From contig NZ_CANMRN010000005.1 of the NCBI RefSeq assembly GCF_947500265.1, forward strand, positions 95,307 to 159,306: a stretch of DNA of 64,000 nucleotides, written 5' to 3'. The notes beneath the pieces are model-generated. The model was not told the DNA's origin. It ran no database searches and worked only from the letters and a program-made list of their open reading frames with translations. Both the position numbers and the translations under genes were made by a program. Each line of letters opens with the position of its first letter. Position 1 is the stretch's first letter. This document shows, one piece after another, positions 17,950 to 27,387 of this stretch. The stretch is from an uncultured Psychrobacter sp. (lineage in GTDB: Bacteria > Pseudomonadota > Gammaproteobacteria > Pseudomonadales > Moraxellaceae).

Positions 17950-18699
17950 TTAGCCTTGAGGGCTTTGAGCCATCTGACGACAGTATGCTGCTAGGTTATC
18001 AGGTAAGTCATTTGGACAGACACCGCACTGCTGATTGCCAGGTACTGCATGATCTATAAATTTGGGATATGGCAGATTTAAGTTATTCATAATAACTCTA
18101 AATTCCTCGAGAGTTGTATCACTACCAAGCCTTGGATTGCGCTTTTTTTCCTGAGCGATTGAAGAGACAAAGCGTTCTTTATAGTCATGTGCAGGGTAAA
18201 CTAGCGTCTCATCTGGTAAAGAAAATAGCTTTTGACGCACAGAGTGGTACAATGCATCGGAATCACCATGCTGAAAGTCAGTTCGGCCACACCCTTCAAT
18301 GAGAAGAGCATCACCAGTAAATACGCGCTCATTGAAGAGATAAGCAAAATGTCCTGCGGTATGACCTGGTGTATGCAATGGGTGCAAAGTAATACCAGCA
18401 ACCTGAAACGGTATACCTTCTTCTAGCCCAACATCCGCACATGCCAGTCGGTCGTAGGCAGGTGCAGCGATCTTACTACCAACGGCCCGCTTCATCTCCA
18501 AAGCTGCCGTGATGTGATCCGCATGAATATGTGTATCAACAGTGTAAGCCAGCTTCAGGCCTAACTTATGCACCTCAGCTAAATCACGCTCCATCGTCGC
18601 AATGACAGGATCGATTAATACTGCCTGTCCTGTATTGATATCTCCTATAAGATAGGTATAAGTACTAGAGAGTGGCTCATATAGTTGTCGAAAGATCAT
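17950..18699 (-). CDS. MBL-fold persulfide dioxygenase/ETHE1-like hydrolase
   Basis: THIHADHITAA, HTPGHTAGHFAYL, FTGDALLIEGCGRTDFQ, VYPAHDY metal-binding motifs. Confidence 0.9.
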   Translation of the reverse strand: MIFRQLYEPLSSTYTYLIGDINTGQAVLIDPVIATMERDLAEVHKLGLKLAYTVDTHIHADHITAALEMKRAVGSKIAAPAYDRLACADVGLEEGIPFQVAGITLHPLHTPGHTAGHFAYLFNERVFTGDALLIEGCGRTDFQHGDSDALYHSVRQKLFSLPDETLVYPAHDYKERFVSSIAQEKKRNPRLGSDTTLEEFRVIMNNLNLPYPKFIDHAVPGNQQCGVCPNDLPDNLAAYCRQMAQSPQG

Positions 18700-18797
18700 A
18701 ATAAAACCTCGTTTAGTGATTTAACATTAACAGTAGTAGAAGTCATTCAAAATAAATGCCGTGCTAATAACCATCTATATATAGCACTTAGCAAGGC

Positions 18798-19343
18798 TCA
18801 AGGTTTACTAATCTTGTTTGCATTAATCGTTGATGACCAAGGTAGACCAGCATTTTGCCAACCGTTCACTATGCGGAATCCCTTCATCTTACCCTCTTTT
18901 ACTGCACTTCCTTGAAAACCATGATCGATATACTTCACATTTGAAAACCCTTGCGAAAGTAGATAATCTGCACTTGGTTTACCACGTTCTGAGCCAGAAC
19001 GGCACATCGTCACAATGAGAGAATCCTTATCAAGTCCTTTAGCTTCTAGTGCCTTTTCAATCTCATTGACAAATTCTGGATTACTTTGCATAGCAAAGCT
19101 GCCTTTACTTTCATTGAACTGAGTGCGATTAGCTACCTTAAAAGGGATATTAATATCCACAGCATCTGTAAAGCCAACAAACATGATTTCTATAGGGTCT
19201 CTTATATCAACAAATAACAACTCATCAGGATGCTCCTGCACAAAGCTCCAGACCTCCTGTGGTGGCACAGATAACGCATCTTCCGCGCTGGCAGAAAAAA
19301 TCATACCAAACATAAGGAATAACGACAAAATAATGGTTTTCAT
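18798..19343 (-). CDS. Secreted rhodanese-like domain protein
   Basis: Signal peptide MKTIILSLFLMFGMIFSASA; LLFVDIRDPIE; IVTMCRSGSERGKPSADYLLSQGFSNV. Confidence 0.85.
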   Translation of the reverse strand: MKTIILSLFLMFGMIFSASAEDALSVPPQEVWSFVQEHPDELLFVDIRDPIEIMFVGFTDAVDINIPFKVANRTQFNESKGSFAMQSNPEFVNEIEKALEAKGLDKDSLIVTMCRSGSERGKPSADYLLSQGFSNVKYIDHGFQGSAVKEGKMKGFRIVNGWQNAGLPWSSTINANKISKP

Positions 19344-19512
19344 GCTCTCTCCATAGATACATACGAGTCTTTTATGCCAGCTGGTTGACGCTAAAACCCA
19401 CTTTTGGCGGCATAAATATAGGTAATGGTATTTGAGAAAGCCAAGGCATATTAGTTAATTAATAAGGCTTAACTTTCTCAAAATTAATCGCTAATTCACA
19501 AATTCATATTTG

Positions 19513-20205
19513 TTACAGTGACTTCTTACTAAAATACCAATCCTTATACTCATAGCCTTCGTCAGCACGTCTTTCAGCTTCTGCAGCGGTACGAGGTGAC
19601 GGCACAATTACCTGATCACCCACTTTCCAGTTTTCTGGAGTAGCAACTTTGTTGCCATCACTGGTTTGCAACGCATCAAGTAAACGCAAGAACTCATCAA
19701 CGGAGCGGCCATTACTCATTGGGTAATAGACCATCGCTCTTAATATACCTTCAGGGTCAATGATAAAAGTGGCACGTACTGCTGAGGTATCACTGGCACC
19801 GGGCTGAATCATGCCATAGGACTTTGCAACCTGCATCGACAAATCAGCAATAATAGGAAAGGTAATCTCTACATCAAAATTTTCTTTGATGTTACGCATC
19901 CAAGCAATATGCGAATGCACACTATCAATAGATAATCCTAGCAATTCACAGTTTCTAGCACGAAAATCTTCAGCTTTATTAGCAAAGGCTATGAACTCCG
20001 TAGTACATACAGGCGTAAAATCTGCTGGATGAGAAAATAGTACTAACCATTTACCTTTGTAGTCAGCTAATGACTTCATACCATCAGTGGTTAACGCATT
20101 GAAGTCTGGTGAGGGTTGGTTGAGTTGAGGGAATTGAATGACGTTAGTTGGTTCCATGTCATCTTGGCATGAACAGTTTTCGCGTGAATGTTGACGGTTT
20201 CTCAT
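19513..20205 (-). CDS. Peroxiredoxin (AhpC/TSA, 1-Cys Prx6-like)
   Basis: WLVLFSHPADFTPVCTTEFIAFA; C-terminal Prx6-like extension. Confidence 0.92.
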   Translation of the reverse strand: MRNRQHSRENCSCQDDMEPTNVIQFPQLNQPSPDFNALTTDGMKSLADYKGKWLVLFSHPADFTPVCTTEFIAFANKAEDFRARNCELLGLSIDSVHSHIAWMRNIKENFDVEITFPIIADLSMQVAKSYGMIQPGASDTSAVRATFIIDPEGILRAMVYYPMSNGRSVDEFLRLLDALQTSDGNKVATPENWKVGDQVIVPSPRTAAEAERRADEGYEYKDWYFSKKSL

Positions 20206-20449
20206 TTGTTTATCCTTAGTTAGATAGTTATTAAATCATTGCAACGATGCAATAGATTAAATATAGCATAGTAATATACTAAAAAATATTATATAGTTTA
20301 ATATAACTATTAGTTTTTCTAAATGTACCTTGTAACTTATTATCTAATAGCATGTCTTAAACTTATATGATTAAAATTACTATCCAGCGGCTGTTCGCCA
20401 TATAAACAAATATAGCAGCCGATAACTTCGTGAGAAACTGAGAGATATT

Positions 20450-20914
20450 ATGAAACGAATCTTTATTCCTATCCTTACTGCAGTTGCCACTTTTTTAGCA
20501 GTTAGTTCTGCTTCTGCTGAAGAAACTCGTCATATCAAGATAGCAAAACCATCGTTATTGGTTATTGTCACATCGGACGATGCTCAGGTACAGCTAATGT
20601 CCATGGTGCTCACCATGCAATCAGCGAAGCAAGGAGCAGAAACCAACGTATTGCTCTGCGGTGCAGCTGGTGACATGGCAATACGTGATGCGCCTAGCAG
20701 TGTAACTACAGGGCAACCTCCAATGAATATGAGTGCACAAGGGTTAATGAAGACAGTGATGGAAAAAACCGAGACTACAGTCGAAGTTTGCGCCATTTAT
20801 CTTCCGGGTAAAGGGCTTGATAAGTCTGCGCTAATTGATGGTGTTACCGTAGCAGACCCTGCCGCCATTGCTAAATTGATGGTTGATAAAGATACAAAAA
20901 TAGCCAGTTTTTAA
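20450..20914 (+). CDS. Periplasmic DsrE/DsrF-like protein
   Basis: Signal peptide plus LLVIVTSDDAQVQLMSMVLTMQSAKQGAETNVLLCGAAGDMA (DsrE-like fold pattern). Confidence 0.65.
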   Translation: MKRIFIPILTAVATFLAVSSASAEETRHIKIAKPSLLVIVTSDDAQVQLMSMVLTMQSAKQGAETNVLLCGAAGDMAIRDAPSSVTTGQPPMNMSAQGLMKTVMEKTETTVEVCAIYLPGKGLDKSALIDGVTVADPAAIAKLMVDKDTKIASF

Positions 20915-21064
20915 TGCTGCTTTTAATGAAAAATCAGTAGCTTAACAGCTGATTAACTTAAGAGTTTCATAGAAAGGACAAAAAACTCACTCTTATGTCC
21001 TTGGTTTATATCAATAACTTTAATTAACTATTCTTAATGGTATAGAAGGACATAGGAGATCATT

Positions 21065-22465
21065 ATGAAACGACATTCAAGTAATCAAACCCGTATATCG
21101 AATCAAGACGCTTTGGCAGCGTATCCCAATCGCGCTGACGATAACAAACAACCAATAGTTTCAAGATTATTCAATCGTCGTCAATTTATTGGTGCAGGCA
21201 TTGCAACTGGAGCGGTTATAGGTAGCATGTCACTAAATGGCTGTGTGTCATCACCCACGGCTCAAGAAAAAGTTAATATCGTTATTGTCGGGGCTGGTAT
21301 TGCAGGGTTAGCGGTTGCCAACAGGTTGAGTCGTCAACTTCCCAATGCCACCTTGACTATACTAGATAGTCGGCAATCTCACTATTATCAACCTGGCTAC
21401 ACCTTGTTAGCCACAGGCGTTTGGAATACTACTGATAAGGTTATAGATAGTAACGCCAACCTTCTTCCTTCAGGAATAAATTGGATACAAGAAAATGCTC
21501 GTGAATTTTTACCAGATAACAATCAGGTAATCACTGAGAGCGGCAAAAAAATTGGCTATGACTATCTAGTGGTAGCCACTGGCTTAAGATTGGGTTTTGA
21601 GAAAATAGAAGGTCTTAACATTCAAGACTTAGGCACTGAGGGCATTGGTAGTGTTTATCATAGTCCAGACATTGCTATAAAAACATGGCAACAAATAGAC
21701 GCCTTTCGTCAAAAAGGGGGGCGCGCCGTAATGACGCTAGCACATACGGACATGAAGTGTGCAGGTGCGCCATTGAAAATGACTTTTATGCTGCATGACA
21801 GACTCATACAAACAGGTACACGACAAAACAGTGATATTCAATTTTTTAGTCCACATCAGACGGTATTTAGCGTGCCTGTTGTAAACGAAAATATATTATC
21901 ACGCTGGGCATCTTATGACCCACCAATTGGCGCAAACTTTGAGCAACGATTAACTGGCATCGATAAATCAGCAAAAGCTGCCTATTTCACGGATTCAGAG
22001 GGCAATCAAAATCGACAAGACTATGATTTCATTCATGTTGTACCACCCATGTTTGCAGTAGACAGTATACTAAACAGCCCCTTAGCCAATAAAAATGGTT
22101 GGCTTGACGTCGATAAATATACGCTACAACACAAGCGCTATGAAAATATTTTTGGGGTCGGTGATATCAATGGAACGCCAAAAGGTAAAACAGCCGCAAC
22201 CGTTAAACTGTCTGCACCTATAGTGACGAATAATCTTATTGAGGTGATACAAGGCAAGACACCTAGTCAAAAATTTGATGGATACACCTCGTGTCCGTTG
22301 TTAATCAAAAAAGGTGAGGCGATGCTTGTTGAGTTCGATTATGAAAATAATTTAACCCCAAGTGTGCCTTTTGTTAACCCGTTAAAAGAAAGCTATTTTG
22401 CATGGTTTCTAGAAGAAATGATGCTAAAACCTGCTTATATGGCTGTTGCCAAAGGTCGAGTTTAA
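21065..22465 (+). CDS. FAD-dependent sulfide:quinone oxidoreductase-like protein (Tat signal)
   Basis: RRQFIGAGIATGAVIG Tat signal; VIVGAGIAGLAVANRLSRQLPNATLTILD; SHYYQPGYTLLATG; DMKCAGAPLK; C-terminal LKPAYMAVAKGRV. Confidence 0.85.
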   Translation: MKRHSSNQTRISNQDALAAYPNRADDNKQPIVSRLFNRRQFIGAGIATGAVIGSMSLNGCVSSPTAQEKVNIVIVGAGIAGLAVANRLSRQLPNATLTILDSRQSHYYQPGYTLLATGVWNTTDKVIDSNANLLPSGINWIQENAREFLPDNNQVITESGKKIGYDYLVVATGLRLGFEKIEGLNIQDLGTEGIGSVYHSPDIAIKTWQQIDAFRQKGGRAVMTLAHTDMKCAGAPLKMTFMLHDRLIQTGTRQNSDIQFFSPHQTVFSVPVVNENILSRWASYDPPIGANFEQRLTGIDKSAKAAYFTDSEGNQNRQDYDFIHVVPPMFAVDSILNSPLANKNGWLDVDKYTLQHKRYENIFGVGDINGTPKGKTAATVKLSAPIVTNNLIEVIQGKTPSQKFDGYTSCPLLIKKGEAMLVEFDYENNLTPSVPFVNPLKESYFAWFLEEMMLKPAYMAVAKGRV

Positions 22466-22575
22466 CCTCGTATAGTACAGATAGTCGGTATCTTTGTGGA
22501 TTTCAATGATCTGGCTACCATTTATATAAGTGGGGACTTTTACTAAGTTTCGCGAACATTTGTAAGGGAGCTGTC

Positions 22576-22932
22576 ATGTTACTTTTAAATCAAGCATTTA
22601 TGATGTTGTGGGAAGCTATATTAGAAAATGCGATGCTGGTCAGTGCATTATTTCTATTATTATTGATCACATGGAGTTATTGGGGCATTGCAGGTAGGCA
22701 TCAAAAGCTAGCATATCGTTTTACCACTGTACTAGCGGCTATTACGGCAGGAATTGGCTTTTTTACTTTGCCATTATTTTTTAATTCTAGTCTAGGAAGT
22801 CTCAATTATTGGGTAGATTGGGTCTTCCATCTGGCAATGGTGGCAGCATTGTTTGTTTATGCTTATGTGGTTATATTGCCACTGATAACCGGACTGTCGG
22901 GGTTAACCAAGCATAGCGCCTCATATCCATAA
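22576..22932 (+). CDS. Small integral membrane protein in sulfur-oxidation cluster
   Basis: Three or four hydrophobic segments; located between the SQR-like gene and the TsdA-like gene. Confidence 0.6.
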   Translation: MLLLNQAFMMLWEAILENAMLVSALFLLLLITWSYWGIAGRHQKLAYRFTTVLAAITAGIGFFTLPLFFNSSLGSLNYWVDWVFHLAMVAALFVYAYVVILPLITGLSGLTKHSASYP

Positions 22933-22973
22933 GAAAAAATGCTAAATAATCTAAATTGGATCGTTTAACAATA

Positions 22974-23164
22974 CAAATTACTGAAATACCTGTAGCACAG
23001 GCTCAAGTTGCTTGTCATAAAGCAGTGGACGCGCGGCGCTAGCAGCTCAGTCACTAGCAGAACTTGGCTATACGCAAGTGGCCTCAATTGCTGGAGTTTA
23101 TGAGACATGTCTTGAAGCGGACATACCAATAACTATGGCAAATGAAGGTATTGATTTCTATTAA
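22974..23164 (+). pseudogene. Partial duplicate of the 17271-17654 rhodanese gene with an internal deletion
   Basis: 52 bp identical to 17310-17361 fused directly to a near-identical copy of 17516-17654; 154 bp missing between AAAGCAG repeats. Confidence 0.92.
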
Positions 23165-23319
23165 TTCATTTGGACAGATACCGCATGGCTGACTATAGGT
23201 TAAGAAGTTTTTAACTAATTGACTTATCCCTAAAATTAGACACAATACTATCAGTATGTTCGGCAATTTAACATATAGATATAAAATCGGATATTATATT
23301 TTATAATAAGGATATTCCA

Positions 23320-24267
23320 GTGAAGAAATTATTTAAAATTAATCATACTTCTTATTTGATGGCTACCGCTTTAACTATTAGTGCAGTAAGCATAACAGCA
23401 TGTAGTGAAACAGAGGTTAAAGCGGTTGACAGAGTGGAAGAAGCTGAAGCTTTAGCACGAGTTAAATCACTTGAGTCACAAGCTGCAGCAATTAAGGAAG
23501 ATATGGCCTCAAATCCAAGCGCTAAATTGACTGTTAGTATGCCTGACGAGTCTACTATTCCAGATGACGAGTTTGGCGCAGCTGTGCGTCGCGGCTTGCA
23601 AATTGCTAATCATACTTATAAAGAGTTGCCCGACAATGTTGGCAACCAATTAAATTGTACTAGCTGTCATTTAGGTAATGGCTCAGAAGCTTACGCTGCT
23701 CCTTGGAATGGTATGCCAGGTATCTATCCTATTTACCGTAGTCGTGGTGGTCGTGTCAACTCAATTCAAGAGCGTATTAACGGATGTTTTGAACGCTCAA
23801 TGAACGGCAAAGCGCTTGATCTAGGTTCAGATGATATGAATGCAATGGTGTCTTATATGAGCTGGCTATCACAAGACTTGCCATACGGTGTCTCACCCGA
23901 AGGTCGCGGCTTTGTAAAAATAGATAAAAATTTGGAGCCTGACACAGATAATGGCAAAAAATTATTCGCTGAAAAATGTAGTGTTTGTCATGGTGAGAAT
24001 GGTGAAGGTCAATATAATGACGATGGTTCTTACGTTTATCCAGCGGTAGCTGGAGAAAAGTCTTTTAACGATGGCGCAGGTATGGCACGAACATACACAG
24101 CAGCTGCTTTTATCAAAGGTAAGATGCCTTTTGGACAAGGTAACTCTCTTAGCGATCAAGAAGCAGTCGATATTGCTAGTTACTTTACTCACTTACCACG
24201 CCCTGTAAAAGCTAATAAAGATAAAGACTGGCCCAATGGAGATGCGCCTAAAGACGTACGTCGATAA
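23320..24267 (+). CDS. Di-heme c-type cytochrome, thiosulfate dehydrogenase (TsdA-like)
   Basis: CTSCHLGNG and CSVCHGENGEGQ heme sites; SIQERINGCFERSMNG; lipobox SITAC. Confidence 0.85.
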   Translation: MKKLFKINHTSYLMATALTISAVSITACSETEVKAVDRVEEAEALARVKSLESQAAAIKEDMASNPSAKLTVSMPDESTIPDDEFGAAVRRGLQIANHTYKELPDNVGNQLNCTSCHLGNGSEAYAAPWNGMPGIYPIYRSRGGRVNSIQERINGCFERSMNGKALDLGSDDMNAMVSYMSWLSQDLPYGVSPEGRGFVKIDKNLEPDTDNGKKLFAEKCSVCHGENGEGQYNDDGSYVYPAVAGEKSFNDGAGMARTYTAAAFIKGKMPFGQGNSLSDQEAVDIASYFTHLPRPVKANKDKDWPNGDAPKDVRR

Positions 24268-24509
24268 TAAGGTTTGAGCTATGCTGAAGAAACCGTAGAG
24301 ATAAACTTGAGAGACTTCAATTACATATTTCAATGATCAAGGCCAAGCCATCTCTATTACAGTCTTTTCAATATAGCTCATTTTTTACACGTCTATAATT
24401 TCACAGTAATCATTAGGCTATCTAAGAATCCTACGCTTACATACTATAAAGATGCTGGGCTCTACTATAGCTTTGCATTAATACTCTCTCTGTCATAGCA
24501 AGTCAGGTA

Positions 24510-24830
24510 AATCTCCCATTAGCATCATCGAATCAATAGATCTCACGAGTAGTCGTTGGCATACTGGCCTTATCTAACCATAAGTGCCGCACAACTGAGG
24601 AACGAACCTGCTCATCATTTAGAGTCTCACCTTCTATCTCAGATAGTTTTAATAATCTCTAAAGTCACCGCATCTAATTGTGCCTCAACATTCAGATCGA
24701 ATCCTAGTGTTAGCAGCTTTCCTAGTAAACGACCTTGTAATATCCGTACTCGACTGAAGATTGGCAATAGCTTTTTGTCCGACCATTGCCATTCAGTCCA
24801 ATTTGAATGCTCATGAATATAGGCAATATG
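24510..24830 (-). pseudogene. Fic family protein remnant (DUF4172 N-terminal domain)
   Basis: Reverse strand: YIHEHSNWTEWQWSDKKLLPIFSRVRILQGRLLGKLLTLGFDLNVEAQLDAVTLEIIKT, frameshift, then SEIEGETLNDEQVRSSVVRHLWLDKASMPTTTREIY*. Confidence 0.8.
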
Positions 24831-25175
24831 CTTTATATTTTCCTCAAAGATATGCAGAGATAAAGCTATTAACCTCCTTATATTATGCAGAGAATAAGCA
24901 ATAGAAACAGCACCCGCGAACTTTAAAACTAGAGAAGTGATATTAATAATAGACGCAATAAAGAGAAATTTTCAATAAGAATACGCGGCTTTTTATTATA
25001 AGCAATGATTGAGTAGAGGTAAAAATACTATAAAAGTATAGTGCCTAAATACGAGTTAAATTTTATTGTATAATAATTTACATCTTAATTATTTATCTCT
25101 ATAGTATCTTAAAGTCAATGAAATCAGTGTATACAAGATAATGTAATTTCTTACAGGTTCGTTGACCTACCTTGA

Positions 25176-25403
25176 CATGGTAGAGGTTATACCACCAATG
25201 CTATTGAATCATTGAACAGTGTGATTCGGACAGCGGTGAATAAGAGTAAGGTGTTCCCCTCTGATCAAGCCGCCTTCAAGGTAGTCTATCTAGCCACCCA
25301 GCAAGCATCCAAAAAATGGTCGATGCCCATTCGTAACTGGACGTCTGCTTTAAATCGCTTTATGATTATGTTTGATGATCGTATCAGCAAGCATTTAATC
25401 TAA
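25176..25403 (+). mobile_element. IS256-family (mutator-type) transposase C-terminal remnant
   Basis: HGRGYTTNAIESLNSVIRTAVNKSKVFPSDQAAFKVVYLATQQASKKWSMPIRNWTSALNRFMIMFDDRISKHLI*. Confidence 0.9.
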
Positions 25404-27190
25404 ATGGCAGTTACACAGAATCTGGGATGGGCTCAACTACTTATAACAAACTGCTGAACTAGCTTATCTGTTGCGTTACGCATCATGGAACTATGTGATC
25501 TTTATTACAAAGCTAACTAATAGCTTGTACTACATTCCTAAAATAATTATGGGATTTTTTATAAGTAATTGAATCTATTGAAATTAATATATGTAACATG
25601 TAAGAATAGCGGACTCATTCGATTTAATATGTAATGTATATGGATGCTTTACATATTGTAGAATCCAAGACTTGAAAAGTATAGGAGCCCTACAATCAAT
25701 CATGTATAGAGTCTAAACCTTCTCATTAGTGGTTCAGTTCATCCTATATTTGGCTCAATATAGCTTGAATACAAGAAAACTGAATGAAGTCCCTATGAAT
25801 ATTAGGGTAAAAAAGTTTTAGTCCAGACCTTATTTACAGAATATCGACTATATCAAAGGTGCTGACTATCGTTCATATCTCTAATATGTAAAAATATCGG
25901 ACTAATTATGAATATGCGCCATAGCACTGACTCGTCTCATCATGAGCTACTCTAATCATTAATCAAATCTAATTACGATGGGACTACTGCTCACTAATGT
26001 GACGATTTGTCCAGTCGTAGTAGCTTGATGATTTTACTTTTAATACTAAAACCTATAGGTGTCTCAGTTAAGAATCCCAACAGTTTAAATGAAGGTTGTT
26101 GCACTTAGGATATGTTACACATTAAGGTTCATGAACCATTTGTTTTTCTCTGAACTACAGGGTATTGTTTTTACTACACAATTACCTATTCTAACTCGTG
26201 AACCTAACTTTAGGTACGCATAAGTTAAATGAAGGCTATTAGGTTGTAGGTTTAAGCCTTACTAACTATAGAATTATGACGATCATGGATTTCTGATACT
26301 GCTAGGTATAAACATTCTATTAAACTGTTTAGCTCTCACCGACTAACTCTGTCCTGTTAATTAAACCGAATCTTTTGGGTGATATTTTACGCTTGATCAG
26401 TTTTACTTCTAAGCATCTCTCACAGGCATATTATTACATCGGTCACCTAACGATTTATTAGCCATTAATGTTCTATGCTTCGCTAAAATACTAATGGCTA
26501 TGTCCAAATGCGTCATTAGTTTTTTATTCGATATGATCATGGCTATTCGTCTGCGATAGCTTATCTATTATCTATGCCCGCTGGTTAAATCCTTAATATA
26601 GATATGCTAATCGCCTATTTCTGATAACCATCATTTGTATGGTTAGATACCCTCTAATATCACCAACCCAGATTTAATTGCAAAAACTCAGCCAAACGGT
26701 ATAACTCCTTCGAATATTTCTAATCTTATCTAGCCTTCAAACGCTATACCCAAGTCATCACGTATAACCTTTTAAATTTAGATTGATAGTAAAATTGTCT
26801 ATGTATTAAAGCTGACGCTATTTTCTTTTGCGCCGCGATAAATTTTATCTACCCACAAACAGCAGTCCTCTGTTTATTGTTACCAAGCCATTTTTAAGAT
26901 GAATAAGCTATCTATTGATATTTTTTAATATATTCAGCCTTTCGTTATATATTTTCTATATCTCCCTCAAAATTAGTGCATTCTAAATTTGCACAGAACA
27001 GTACTATGACCCTGATTTTTATATTCTGTGCGAGTACAGGAGCATGTATTTGGTGGAAAACATGCTTAACTCCTTGCCGAATCACTCATGGACACCATAA
27101 TCGCATTTAATTATGTATCGAAATAACTGGTAAAAATGCCGTGTAACCCTCTCTGCGTATGGCCTACTCAATATTTGGTCACTATGCTAT

Positions 27191-27221
27191 AATTATCCCC
27201 AAGTGAACCTTGGGGATAATT
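27191..27221. repeat. 13-bp perfect inverted repeat upstream of the integrase
   Basis: AATTATCCCCAAG-TGAAC-CTTGGGGATAATT. Confidence 0.9.
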
Positions 27222-27387
27222 AAGTGTTAAAACTATTACTCTATAAGGTTTTACTAAAAACACTAATGAATACCAGTGTCCATGACAGTGTCCAATACTT
27301 CTATGTTTTTCTACAGAATAGACTTTTTATAAGTCATCAATCATAAACCTATCATTAACCTTAATTATCATATGACGGATATACATT

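Noticed and set aside
17832-18059. Track ORF 17832-18059 (+)
   Set aside because: Overlaps the ETHE1-like gene 3' end in antisense; lacks recognisable features.
20237-20252. ATTGCA-ACGA-TGCAAT dyad upstream of the peroxiredoxin gene
   Set aside because: Short (6-bp) arms in AT-rich DNA; plausible operator but too weak to support without comparative data.
24556-24816. Track ORF 24556-24816 (+)
   Set aside because: Antisense to the Fic/DUF4172 remnant; composition not protein-like.
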